Assembly: GCA_006937955.1 (NCBI GenBank)
Contig: SSNP01000017.1
Coordinates: 4,120,974 to 4,184,973 of the forward strand
From: Pachypanchax playfairii
Lineage: Eukaryota > Chordata > Actinopteri > Cyprinodontiformes > Aplocheilidae
Reading direction: 5' to 3'
DNA length: 64,000 bases
The position numbers were made by a program, and so were the translations under genes. The notes under the pieces were generated by a model, which was not told the DNA's origin, searched no databases, and saw nothing but the letters and a program-made list of their open reading frames with translations. Position 1 is the first letter of the stretch. The number at the start of each line of letters is the position of its first letter. Below, in pieces: positions 36,443 through 47,400 of this stretch.

Positions 36443-38480
36443 AGTTTGCTGTAAATACTGGAGCATCAATGAGGCTGATTAGTAGTTAATTCCATGTAAG
36501 TGATCAGACTTATATCTTAAAACTTAATCAAAGGAAGTGACTAATTACTACTGAGAGATTTAATTTATTTCATATAATCAAACTTTATTAAATCAGCATT
36601 TAAAACTATTTACACACAAAAATTATTTGTAATCACTTGACTAAGAACCAGAGTGGAGGAGGATCTGATCAGGGGTCATCTGAGGTCAACCAGCAGCTCG
36701 TACCTACGATCACACGTCAAAGGATGTTGATGTCAATTCTAATGGAAAGTTCTCCATCAGTCGGTGAGCAGAGAAAAGTTTTGTTGATATTTACGTTAAG
36801 CAGATTGTAGTTCTGATGGGTTAAACCGGTCTCAGACTTCACTGTCCTGTTGGTACAAGAAGAAAAGAAAAATGTTGTCTGACAGGTTGGAACCCGCCTC
36901 ACAAAAAAATGCAGAGATCCAAAAAGAGATGCGATGCAGACGAGTAGAAGTTTCTGACAAGAAAATGAAGTCTGTTAAATCCAGTGTCTAAGAGCTAATC
37001 AGGTCTCGGGACTGATAAGACTAGATTCATATCAGAATCAGGTTTATATGAGTTTTTTCAGACCTTGTTTTGTGCTACTCTGATGTCTTTGTTAACATAC
37101 AGGAGCCTGTTTCCAGAATTGGACGTGTTTTTATTGATTTGTGTAAGCCGCCTTAGTTTGGGGGTGAACCAGGGTTTGTTGTTGTTGTATGTGCAGAAGG
37201 TTTTTGTTTAAACACACAGATTCTCAAAGTAGTTGGTGTAACAGATCACAGTGACAGTTAGTTTGTCTAGGTTTGATGCAGCGGCTTTAAAAACTGTCCA
37301 ATCAGTGCAGTCGAAGCAGACTGGAGTTTCTTCTTTGACTTAGTCGTCCATCTTCTTACAGTTTTCACTAGAGGCTTCACACATTAGAGCTTCTGCCTGT
37401 ATGTAGGGAGAGGATGAACCATGCAGTGATCAGACAGACCCAAAGCTGCATGTGGGACTGAATGATAGGCATCCTTCATGACAGAGTAACAGTGGTCCAG
37501 GATATTACTGTCTCTGGTTGGACAGATAACTGGTCTGAGTTTAGGAGCTCATGTCTGAAGTTTGGGTTGTTGAAGACTCCTAAAACGATGAGCAGAGAGT
37601 CGGTGATCCAGGTCCATGTTGGCTAGTCAGCTACAGTATATAGACCTGTGGTGGAATGTAAACACCCACCAGAATAAACAAGGAAAATCACCCTTTTTCA
37701 TGTAAATTCATTAGTGATATAAATACGAATGAAAGATTCATGTGTTTCTAATATAAATATTAGTGAAATTGAGACTTAAAAACCCCACAATTTTAAAAAA
37801 AACTACACACAATCATTCAGTGTTTAATCAAACACACTTTCACAGTATTATTTCAAAAGCTGAAAAAAGACTTTTTTTAAGAAAATTTTCGCAAAACTTA
37901 ATTCGAGCTACAAAGTGTTTAGAGAAGCGTTTTCCCCCCCTTTTGTATTCACTCAGGAAATAAAAATGTTACAGCAAACTGATTAACATATGAAATGAAA
38001 CAAACTCAAACAAGCCTGCTGGCTGTTTAATTGTTTACAGAAATATCCCTGGAATGTTATTAAATATAAGTTCGTGTTGGATTAGAAGGTTTGTCTTTGT
38101 AAATCCAGCCCATGTTACACTCAACCACAAATAAATGTACATTTACTTGCAGCATTTCTTGTTTATGAAAGGAAAAATAGTCTGATTTTTATTTTCGCTT
38201 CCGTTTTTAAAATGTTCATGTGTTGTTGTGCAGAATTTGTCGTTCACTTTTTTTACAGTGGAAAAATATATTCTCGTTACACAACCTGGCTTATTCTACT
38301 ATGACATGATGTTTAAAGTTGATGTTTTCTTTTTTTTTGGTAAATTTGTTGACTTAGCAGAATTATTTGTGTATACTTTGCTAAAATCAGGAAGAAGAGG
38401 TGCAACCCTGAAGTCTTCAGGAGTCCCTGCTGACATAAATGACCTCATTCTGTGATTAGAGGAAAATGCAGTTCTAGTTT
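36443..38480. other. Intergenic spacer between slc7a1 and mtus2
   Basis: No gene is supported. The main recognisable content is a decayed LINE endonuclease fragment (37100-37690). The flanking sequence is AT-rich. GC content rises from about 38,460 at the mtus2 promoter. Confidence 0.6.
37100..37690 (-). mobile_element. LINE endonuclease-domain relic
   Basis: On the minus strand a broken reading frame shows fragments typical of an APE-type endonuclease of a fish non-LTR retrotransposon: a segment like I-V-L-G-x-F-N near 37590-37570, then D-H-C-Y-S-V-M-K-D-A-Y-H-S-V near 37480-37440, then A-L-G-L-S-D-H-C-M-V-H near 37440-37405, then T-Y-R-Q-K. The S-D-H tripeptide is the characteristic end of the endonuclease active site. 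Frameshifts and stops separate these parts. Clade is not determinable by eye. Confidence 0.65.
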
Positions 38481-38481
38481 C

Positions 38482-38500
38482 TGCCACCAGAGGGCGACCT
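38482..38500 (+). promoter_or_regulatory. Candidate CTCF site at the mtus2 promoter
   Basis: TGCCACCAGAGGGCGACCT closely fits the vertebrate CTCF core (CCACNAGRGGGCGC-like). It lies at the left edge of the CpG-rich segment preceding the proposed mtus2 first exon. Function is inferred from the motif alone. Confidence 0.45.
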
Positions 38501-38656
38501 GCACGCGCGTTGGCCTCCAGTCTCTCCTTCTCATCTCCTCCCTGTTTTCCAGCAATCTGCTGCAGATGAAAGTCTCTTCATTTCCACTCTGACTGGATGC
38601 ATCCCTCTTCCTTCATCCTCTCTCTACTGCCGAGGTGGATTACGTGAATCTAACCG
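38501..38656 (+). promoter_or_regulatory. mtus2: Probable mtus2 promoter and non-coding first exon
   Basis: A CpG-containing stretch ('cacgcgcgttgg') is followed by a CT-rich 5'-UTR-like segment and a good donor at 38657 (TAACCG followed by GTAAGGA). The next plausible acceptor, with a long pyrimidine tract (TTTTTACAG), is at 44246-44247 and opens the exon bearing the start codon. The pairing is inference; the transcription start cannot be placed. Confidence 0.45.
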
Positions 38657-41318
38657 GTAAGGATTCCGTTTCTTTCAGAAGACAGCGGGGTGGTTTCCGT
38701 TTCTCGGGTCTTAGATCCTCTCAGCTCAGCAGCAGTTAATAACCGGGATTTATTAACACTGCTGCATCCACCGGAGAGGCTGCGGTGGAGCCTGCTGGAT
38801 CTAATGTTTCTAATAACGGGGGCATCGTTAAGTCTCTCTCGTCTTCTTTTTTTAAATCACATACCTGCATACCGTGAAGTACAGTAAAAACGTCCTGTAT
38901 ATAGGTGGTCTCACCTCAGTGTGCGTGTGTGAAGTCAGACTCCATCCAGCACATTTTTCATGTTTATATTTGCATTTATCATCCTTCCTGTTTCTGAGCT
39001 CGAATCATGTTTAGGAAAAGGATCATGAGATGAATGAATAACTGCAGTGAGTAATAGTGAAGTGACAGATTTCAGCTGATTGAGTCATAATAGTTTCCCC
39101 CATATGGCCTGAGTTTGATCACGTTATTATAGATGTACAGTGAGGTGGGAACAGCATCCTCAATAAGGCCTCAGTGATCCAGAGGTGGAAGATGGTTCAT
39201 TTAATAATTTAACTTAAAGGTTTTTAATATTAAATGTATTTACTCAAACATCTTACATTCTGTATGTATAAACTCCACGATAAGCTGTTTGAGCTTTGAC
39301 TGGTTACACAAAGAAGTCGTGGCTACTGAAGCGTTCAGAATTGGAGGGAGACTGTTTTTTTAATGTAGCTTCAATTTTTTATGAGAATTTTTTATGAACC
39401 ATTCAGTCAGTGCATCTTGGTACAGTAAACGCAGGTCTGGTCTATGTTCTGCTTCAGATTGATGTGTATACGCCAGATAGTTTCACAGATGACCAGAAGT
39501 TATTTAAACACCAGAGTGTGAAGATGCACAAGTTTCATCAGAAGACACAGTGAAGGTTCATCCTGTTGGTCAGGAATCAGGCGTTAGGGTGAGTTACTGA
39601 ACGAGGGGGGAGGGGGAACACGCTGAGGGAAAAATGTTTATGAGATGAGCAGATAGTTTTAATTATCCTCTCCGCAATTATCTTATTGCCAGAGGTTCGA
39701 GAGGAGCAGCTTAGCAGCAGGAAAAAGAAGAAAGAATTCACATATTGCATAAAAAACAACTGAATAATTTAAATGTTTGTTTTTTTTTTAACCTGAGTGA
39801 TGGAGGTGAAAGGAGTCAGTGCAGGAACACTGACACAAAGCTATCCAGCTGTGCATCAACACATCTGCTCATACACTGCACTTACCACACAAACTGACAA
39901 GCACTTCTCTAGAATTTGTTCTTTTCCTGTCACATTTTTCTTCCATCCTGCAGAGAAAAGTTTTACTTTTTACATTTAGCAACATTTTAAGTTTTTTACT
40001 CACAGAGGATTTGGACAATTTCTGCAATATGATAATTAACTGAGAAGAGATTCAGGACATTTAGTATTTTAATAAGCCAAACAGTCAGTTTATAATTAAT
40101 TCAGTTAATTCAGGAATATTTTCAGCTGAATAGAAAGATCTTAAAAGAAGCCTCACCTTCACTTATATATGAAAAATACTTCTCTAATGCCCATAAAAGC
40201 AAAAATAATGGTTATGTGATAATAAATATCCAGATGATACTTTGCATTGTATTTTATACTTTAACTTGGATGAGTTTCTTTAAACTGATTTTTTTGATGA
40301 AAGATACTGAACAGGTTGATTCCAGTTTAGATAGTTTCCATTTAAACATGATTCTTGTTTTATTCTTATCTTGTTTTCTTAGTTTTTTTAACTGAAACAC
40401 TTTTGATTCAACTAAATCCTTTGAAAAACACAATAATCAGTGAATCATATCCAACATGTCCCCACTGTGCTGATAAATTCAGATGCTTTGTATATGTGAA
40501 GGAGTTTGAGTCTGGATTGAGTTAATCTGGAGCTGGAATTCAATATAAAAGATGGAAAAGCAGCAGAAACACGTCTGTTACTTAGAAATGATGTGTTGTC
40601 AGACGTCTCTGGATGTCTGGTTACCCGAGGGAAGGTTTAAGCTTCATGTGATGTGAAGAAAATTCATGTGAACTGGCTGAAGACAGCTGATGAAATTGAC
40701 CTGTGCAATAAAGATTTAAGAGTCCCAAGAGAGTCGACTTAATTTGGCAAAATAAGTGTCATCTTGTCTCTGAATTCCTTCACAGCCAAGAGTTTAAATC
40801 CCAGAGTTTCCAGGACTAAGTCAAAACGAGGTTATTTTTTAGACAAAACACAGGAGCAAAAAGGCTCCTTGTTTCTTATTGACCTTGAATGCATCAGGAA
40901 ATAAGAGTTTAGTTGGCCTGTGTGCAACTTTAGAAATACAAATTAGACAAATTATCAAATAAAATATTATATAAAAGTGACTCATTTTTAACACAAATCC
41001 AATTTCCATTGAAAGTTTTCAGTAGAAACATTATGGGTTATTTCATTTGAAACTTCATTTACCAGACAGTAAAAAAAGGAAATTCCATCTCTGAACAGTT
41101 CATTGCAAAGTTTTCATAGCATTTCTGGGTTTGTTTAAAGCTCTTTTAAAAGTCTAGGTTGTTTATTTGAGCCTAAAATCAACTACTAGAGACGAAAGAT
41201 TAAAACATCAACAGAAGCTTCACACTGCAGATGAAACCTGATAGGAAGGTGTGGTTGAAGGATTTATTGGTTTCTGTGCTGCAGAGCACCTGCTGACACT
41301 ACACTAGCTGTGCATGTG

Positions 41319-41319
<1 letters not shown>

Positions 41320-41379
<60 letters not shown>
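41320..41379. repeat. (CA)n microsatellite
   Basis: About 30 uninterrupted CA dinucleotides run from 41320 to 41379. A second, shorter CA tract occurs at about 41674-41702. The pair brackets the repeat described next. Long pure CA tracts are usually polymorphic in length. Confidence 0.97.
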
Positions 41380-41383
<4 letters not shown>

Positions 41384-41705
41384 AGTGTGTTTTGGTATCC
41401 TTATGGGGACCGTCCATTGACTTCCATTGATTTTAGTAACTAGATTTATACCTAACCCAAACCCTTTTCCTAACCTTAACCATTACTGATCTATAACTAA
41501 CCCTAAGACTAACTAAAACTCTATTCACACCATACCTATAAACCTAACCCCTAACCCTAAAAAGGGGAGTCCCCCTCATGGGGACCAGGCTTCGGTCCCC
41601 ACAAGAACCCTCGGACCCCAGAAAGATAGTAAAAGTCAGGAAACGGGTCCCCAGGAGGTCAGAAATACAAACCCACACACACACACACACAGTCACACAC
41701 ACCCC
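41380..41705. repeat. Dispersed repeat with telomere-like CTAACC blocks
   Basis: The block starts with 'tatggggaccgtccattgac', passes through many CTAACCC/CCTAACC-like hexamers (about 41450-41560), then 'ggggaccaggcttcggtcccc', and ends in a CA tract. This arrangement is a known high-copy fish repeat rather than an interstitial telomere. The short open frame 41578-41781 inside it is not a gene. Confidence 0.7.
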
Positions 41706-42930
41706 TTTGGACTATCTCTGCATTTCCTGCTTAATTTACAAAGTAAATAAAGAAAATCAGTGTGTTTTAATTGCAGGTTGAATGTCTCCTTCCTGTTCCA
41801 GGCATCACCTCTTGTTCTGCTGTGTTAGTGCCGTTGTCAGGATCACAAATGAACGAGGTGAAGCATTTAGTCGTTTAGTCCTTCTGCATATTGGCTGGTG
41901 ATTCTAACAAGCTTCAAGCAGAGCAGATTAACCCTATAATGCCCCTTGTATCATATTTGCTACCTAGTTTTGATCATTTCTAACATGGTTGCTCCCAGTA
42001 AATGATCCATTTGCCTTTTTTTTCAGGTTAAATCATCATTATTATATGGATGAATGCATTATTATTAACTCATTTTTTTTATATTACATTTAAACCGTAA
42101 AGACGGCCAATGTAATAAATGTGATACAAAAAATCTATTATAAATAACATGATACAGCAAAAAATTTGAATTTTGTTCTAAGGCTTCGTAAACATCCCAG
42201 TTCCAAATAATCAGAATTTTCTGGCTATTTTTTAATAAGTTGGGTCTTACAGGGTTAAGCAGGACTTTATTCAACGCGCACCTTTTAACATCAAATGCTC
42301 CTTTTTAGTGATGTGTTTAAGTTTAAGTTTCGGTGCTAAACTAACTTGTCAACCAGCAAAGCTGTGATGAGATCAGGTGGATTAGTGAAAAGGCCTTACA
42401 TCGACTTTATTTTATCGCACAAGAATCCTTTCAGGAAATCTTCTGCAGACAGCATTTATTGTGCACGTGTGTCTGAAAAGGAGAAGTCAAATGACAGTGA
42501 GAGTCTGCTGCTGATTTACTTTAGCTGTGACAATCACCCCCGACTGTACATGTGTCGCTGGATGTTATTAAATCATATGGTCAATAACGTACTGAGCAGA
42601 TGGTATATACTGCAGCTTAAACAGTCACCAGTTTGTATTGTTTCATGCCTGGACTTAAAATTCACAAGTTAAGAGGCAACAAAACCTAAAATATCTTAAG
42701 TTTGAAATTCTAACAACTGTAAACAGCTGCATTTAACTAGGTTTGCCTTTTGATACCAACACGTTATTTAATCTTGCTCCCTCTCTTTTTATTCTCTGTT
42801 TACATGGTCTGCAGAAACACACCTGGACTGTTGTGACTTCATAGTTTCTCTCAGCATCACCTGTTGGGCGTAGTTAAAGGCAGTAAGGGGAAGCTAGATG
42901 CTAATAAACGGATTGTTTTCCATGATAAAG

Positions 42931-43195
42931 TGTAATTATTCCTATGAACCACAAGGGGGAGCTATGCATGCCTTTATTTAGTGTTGCAATTATGCCGTTT
43001 GTCCACACAGGGGCGCCAAGTCAGTTTCACTAAAGAAGGACTAGATGACAAGAAGAAGAGTTTCCCCATTGTATAAGAAAGTACAATTATTGCAATGACC
43101 ACAAGGGGGAGACACTGCACATCTACGTTTAAGATCTATTCAGTGGTGCAATTACGCAGATTTTCCACATGGTGGCACCACATCAGCTTCACAAA
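42931..43195. repeat. Diverged tandem duplication, about 150-bp period
   Basis: Unit 1 (about 42931-43030) and unit 2 (about 43082-43193) share, in order, 'aattatt', 'ccacaagggggag', 'tgcaattatgc / tgcaattacgc', a 'ccacacaggggcgcca / ccacatggtggcacca' block, and 'tcagtttcac / tcagcttcac'. Identity is moderate, so the duplication is old. The repeated GC-rich cores resemble CTCF half-motifs. No coding potential. Confidence 0.65.
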
Positions 43196-44247
43196 GTCTG
43201 ACAGGGTTGTCTGAGCTTTACACAGTTTGATTACTATTTACATAACATGTTAAAGTCTTCATTGATGCCTACACAGTCCTTGGATTAAAGCCAAATTTAG
43301 CATATTTGATGCAGCTGGTCACGTTAAACAGATCAGCACATATTGTTATTATTATGACTTGAGAACATTTTAGGAGGCTTCAACTTCCATAAATAGACCT
43401 AACAATGTACATGGTACAGTAAAAATCTGTGGAACCTCAGATCCAGAGTTTGTCTTCATATTTTCCACATTATGTTTCCATATTTGTGTAAATTCAATAC
43501 AACTGCCAAGTTTAGTCCTTTTAGTAGTTCAGACCATTTTGGATGGTCTTTAGAGGTTTTTCTAACATTAAACAGTCTTTTAAACTAGAGTGATTGCACA
43601 CTTAGGCATCATGTGAAGAACACCAAAAAGCATGAGCTACACTCAGGCGTTCAGAAGCAGCCTGTTGTTTTTTTAATCACATATAAACTCTGAAAATGTG
43701 GAGCCTTTTTCAGCTCATTCAGGATTCAGAAATCTGAACAGCACAGCATGCATCACCTGCAGCACAGCATGCAACCATTATGTCACAATCACACTCCTCC
43801 TCTGAGCAGGCAACAACAAGATGCTTCTTTTCATGTCAAACTGTGATAAGCCGCTGTTTCTGCATCTTTTGGGATGTTTCATGTCTCTTGCAGTTACTGA
43901 TTGATGGGAAAACTGCTGGAGATTCAAAAAAACATTTTTCGGTTATCATAAATTATAGCAGATAAAGAGTATTCGTAAACAAGACAGATATTTAGGCATT
44001 CTTTGTCTAATGTTAAACTCGTAATGTTTGTTACATTTAATTTTAATTTAATGTGCCTTCATTGAGGCAAACAATCAGAAGTTCAGTCAAGTTTCTAAAA
44101 AAACACTCAGTCCTGAAAAAAACATGAGCAGTGACCAGTGATTCACTGACTGTAATAAACCAATGGTTTGATTAGCATCTAACATCAGTCAAATTCTATT
44201 TATTTGATGTTTTTGAGCTTTCTTCCTGTTTTCTGCTGTTTTTACAG

Positions 44248-44472
44248 GTTAATGACACCAAATCCTATGAAGATCCATCCTACAAATTAGTCATGATCTT
44301 TAAAGTCCCGATTCTTGTTATACTCAAGAGGAAAAAAAGAAACATGAATAAATGCTGTTGTTGTGCATCCTAGACTCTTTGATGGCGGCAAATAATTTCT
44401 CATAACTGATGCCATGGACTCCTAGTTTTATATCCCTCTTAAAGGTGCCATAAACTCAGAGTTGTTTCTATT
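44248..44472 (+). other. mtus2: mtus2 5' UTR portion of the start-codon exon
   Basis: The acceptor TTTTTACAG ends at 44247 and non-coding sequence runs to the ATG at 44473. It contains upstream ATGs (for example near 44278 and 44294), each quickly closed. The acceptor assignment is inference from its pyrimidine tract and position. Confidence 0.45.
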
Positions 44473-47400
44473 ATGTGTGATCAAGGAAAACCTTTTGGTA
44501 CTGGGGAGTTAAGGAATAACAACCAGCAGGATGGCAAGCTGGGTGCTGGTGATGCAAACGCCAATGAAATTCAGACAGAAAAAACTGGGGATCCTGGCTC
44601 TCTGTTGGGGGTCATGACTGAGACAGCAGAGGAAGACAAAGTGATAATCTGGGGTACAGACTCTCAGTGTGACGACCCTGAGCTGGCTGAGTTTGAGATG
44701 CTGGAGTGTCAGGAGCTGGAGGCTTATCTGGTTGAAGATGGTGAGGACTTTGTTGGGCTCACAGAGAGGGAAGAGCTTCAAGAGCAGCTTTCATCGTGCA
44801 ATAAAGTCAAAACAAAACAGGCAGATGATGATCCAAACAAGACAATGTCAATTCAGCATCTCACCACTGAGCAAGAACCAGCTGCCTCTCTTATCTCTGA
44901 GAGTCAAGAGGCCTCCAGGACAGAGCTGAGCTCTGACGCTGATGTCTTTGTGACATGTCTGTCCACTGTTTCAAACATGTCCACTACAACCCCGATGACA
45001 GAGTCCTGGCACATTGCCTCTGGTTCTCACAACACCATCTCAGAGGACCCTACTCTGGCTTCTCAAAGTTGTATCACCATCTCTGAAAGAACCAAGACCT
45101 CTCAGCAACCTGCTGTCCTTCCTAGAAAAAGCACAGAATTCCAGAGAGATTTGGATATGAATTTAAATTCAACATTTAACACAGATGATGTAGTATCACA
45201 AGCACAACTGAACAATGGAGTCCTATGCAAAGATGTAAGTGACGAGCACAAAAAGAACAATAACCAGAGAAATGCAGCAGAGAACAGTGTTTCAGAGGGA
45301 AAAGCTTTATCGTCTCCACCAAAGTTACATGAAGAAATCAACACGAAAATGGATAAAAGCACACAAGCTGATGAAACCCCGGATTGGACACAGCCAGTCA
45401 AAACAAATACAAAGGGGAGTCAGTCATCAAATGAACACAGAACCATAAGAAAACAAGGCTCATTTGACAACTCACTAATGAAGCAAAACTCTTTTGACAA
45501 GAGTTTCAAAAAACAGCCTTCGTTTGATAATACTTTAAAAAAGCAGCTGTCTTTTGATAATACCTTAAAAAAACAAGCCTCCTTTGAAAACACCATCACC
45601 TCACGGTCTTCATCTTTAGAGAGAAGGAAACCGTGGGGAAGCCCAAGCCGGACAGCATCTACTACTACTAACACTACCTCCGGCTCACCCAGAAGACAAC
45701 CACCTGCTTCTCCAGCCAAAGTCCAGACCACAAAGGCTTCCAGTTTTGAACGCAATGGTTCTCCTCTTAGAAGTCAAAATGTCAAGCCTCCAAATAAAAC
45801 AAATATAAGCAGCGGAATTCCCAAACCAATCATACCACAACAGAAAGAGCTTGAACCCAGAAAGTGTTCTCCACCCCAGAAGCCCAAAAATGTCCGACCA
45901 AAAATCATTACATATGTTCGGAAGAATGCCCAAGCAAAACCACAAGATGGCCAACATGAATCTTCTTTAACCCCGTCACGATTCTCCTCGTATTCCAGCC
46001 CACCATCTCACAAAGATTCAAAAGGTGTACCTCAGTCTAAGTCCACACCAGTGCTCAGTTCCTCCAATCTGCTGTTTCACAAGTATCGACAGGAGATGCA
46101 GAAGGTGGGGTACTGTCTTTCAGGCAGCACTGTGGTTGGGGGGAAACCTCCAAGCAACGGCGTCCCTCACCGGCTGGGCGGGAAGTCAGAAAGCTTTCAT
46201 GAGGAGATGTCAAGTAAATACCTGTTAGAGGTGAGCAACAAACTCCAGATTTTATTTATTCACTAAATTTAACAAATACACATCTTTTAATGGTTTTATT
46301 CTACTTCTGAAAGAAAGCTAATTCTCTAATTAAGTGAAGCATCAGACCAGCACTGTTGTTAAATACAGTAAATTATATTTACTTTCTTTTTAACACGTTC
46401 CCTTAACAGCATGTTTCTGAAGAAGCAGAGGGTGTCTATCATTCTCCCAGGACCCCTAGACCTCAGCTGGGGTTGGGGGCGGTCACCAGGCAGCCTGCAG
46501 CCAAGACAAGAGTCCAGCAAATGGGTCAAAAACCATCTCCAGCCTCTTGTCAGTCCACTCAAGCAGCCAGATTGTCCACTACAGGCCAGCAGGATCACAC
46601 AGGTGAGATAACCTGGTAGAAATACTCAGACACATTTTTGGGAAATTCCTTGTACGAGGTGTGTCTTTCCCATTTACATACTTAAGTATTCTTTAAATAG
46701 CAATCTCGATATTCAAGTGTTGAGCTGCAGAGTGACTTATTCAGTCTGCTGAAGGATTCACTAAATATTCCTCATGCTTGCAGTGGAATTTGGCTTGTGG
46801 CACCTAGAATATAACCTTTGAAGTGCAAAGCATTTGATGTCAGAGTATCCAACCAACTTGCTCTGTGCATTTCAACTCTCAGGTCATTATTCAACCAGCT
46901 TACAGTCTTCTTCTTTATATGTTTTGTTTTGTTGCTGAGTGAAAGACAGTTTTATTTACATTAATTGTGTAAAACTTGTCTGAAAACCTCTTTTATGTGC
47001 AAGTAAAAGTGGGAGTGGTATATTATTCATGTAATTAGAAGATATTGTTTATTTTTCCCAGTAGGGCTAAAAGTAAATGCTGCATTTTTTTTTCATTTTA
47101 GTCTAAAGGACTTAATCTTTTTTAACTAGCTAATTTTGCATGTTCTTTCTGTCAAGGCCTCAGTGAACAGAAGTGGTCAGGTCCAGAAACCACTCCAAAA
47201 AGTCTCCTGCTGAAGTCAGGCCAGTCAGGTCTTCGTCCACCAGGCTTCTCCAGCCTTCCAACTGCTCGACTGACTGCTTTAGGTGTCATGCGGAGCTCCA
47301 GTGTCTCGTCTGTGTCAAGCAACCAGTCCAATGAGAGCAGTAGCAGCGATCCCTGTCGACCATCTCAGTGTGAGTTGTGCAATATTCGTTACATGTAATC

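Larger units (their letters stand above)
38657..44247. other. Putative first intron of mtus2
   Basis: This 5.6-kb stretch has no supportable exon. It contains a CA microsatellite with an attached telomere-like dispersed repeat (41320-41705) and a diverged tandem duplication with 'ccacaaggggga' motifs (42931-43195). Other open frames are short and lack splice-compatible context. Confidence 0.55.

Noticed and set aside
41440..41560. Interstitial telomere array
   Set aside because: The CTAACC-like units are irregular and embedded in a known type of dispersed fish repeat bracketed by CA tracts, so a fused chromosome end is unlikely.
44509..45957. Several minus-strand frames under the large mtus2 exon
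   Set aside because: They are antisense by-products of a long, compositionally biased exon; the plus strand is homologous to MTUS2 throughout.
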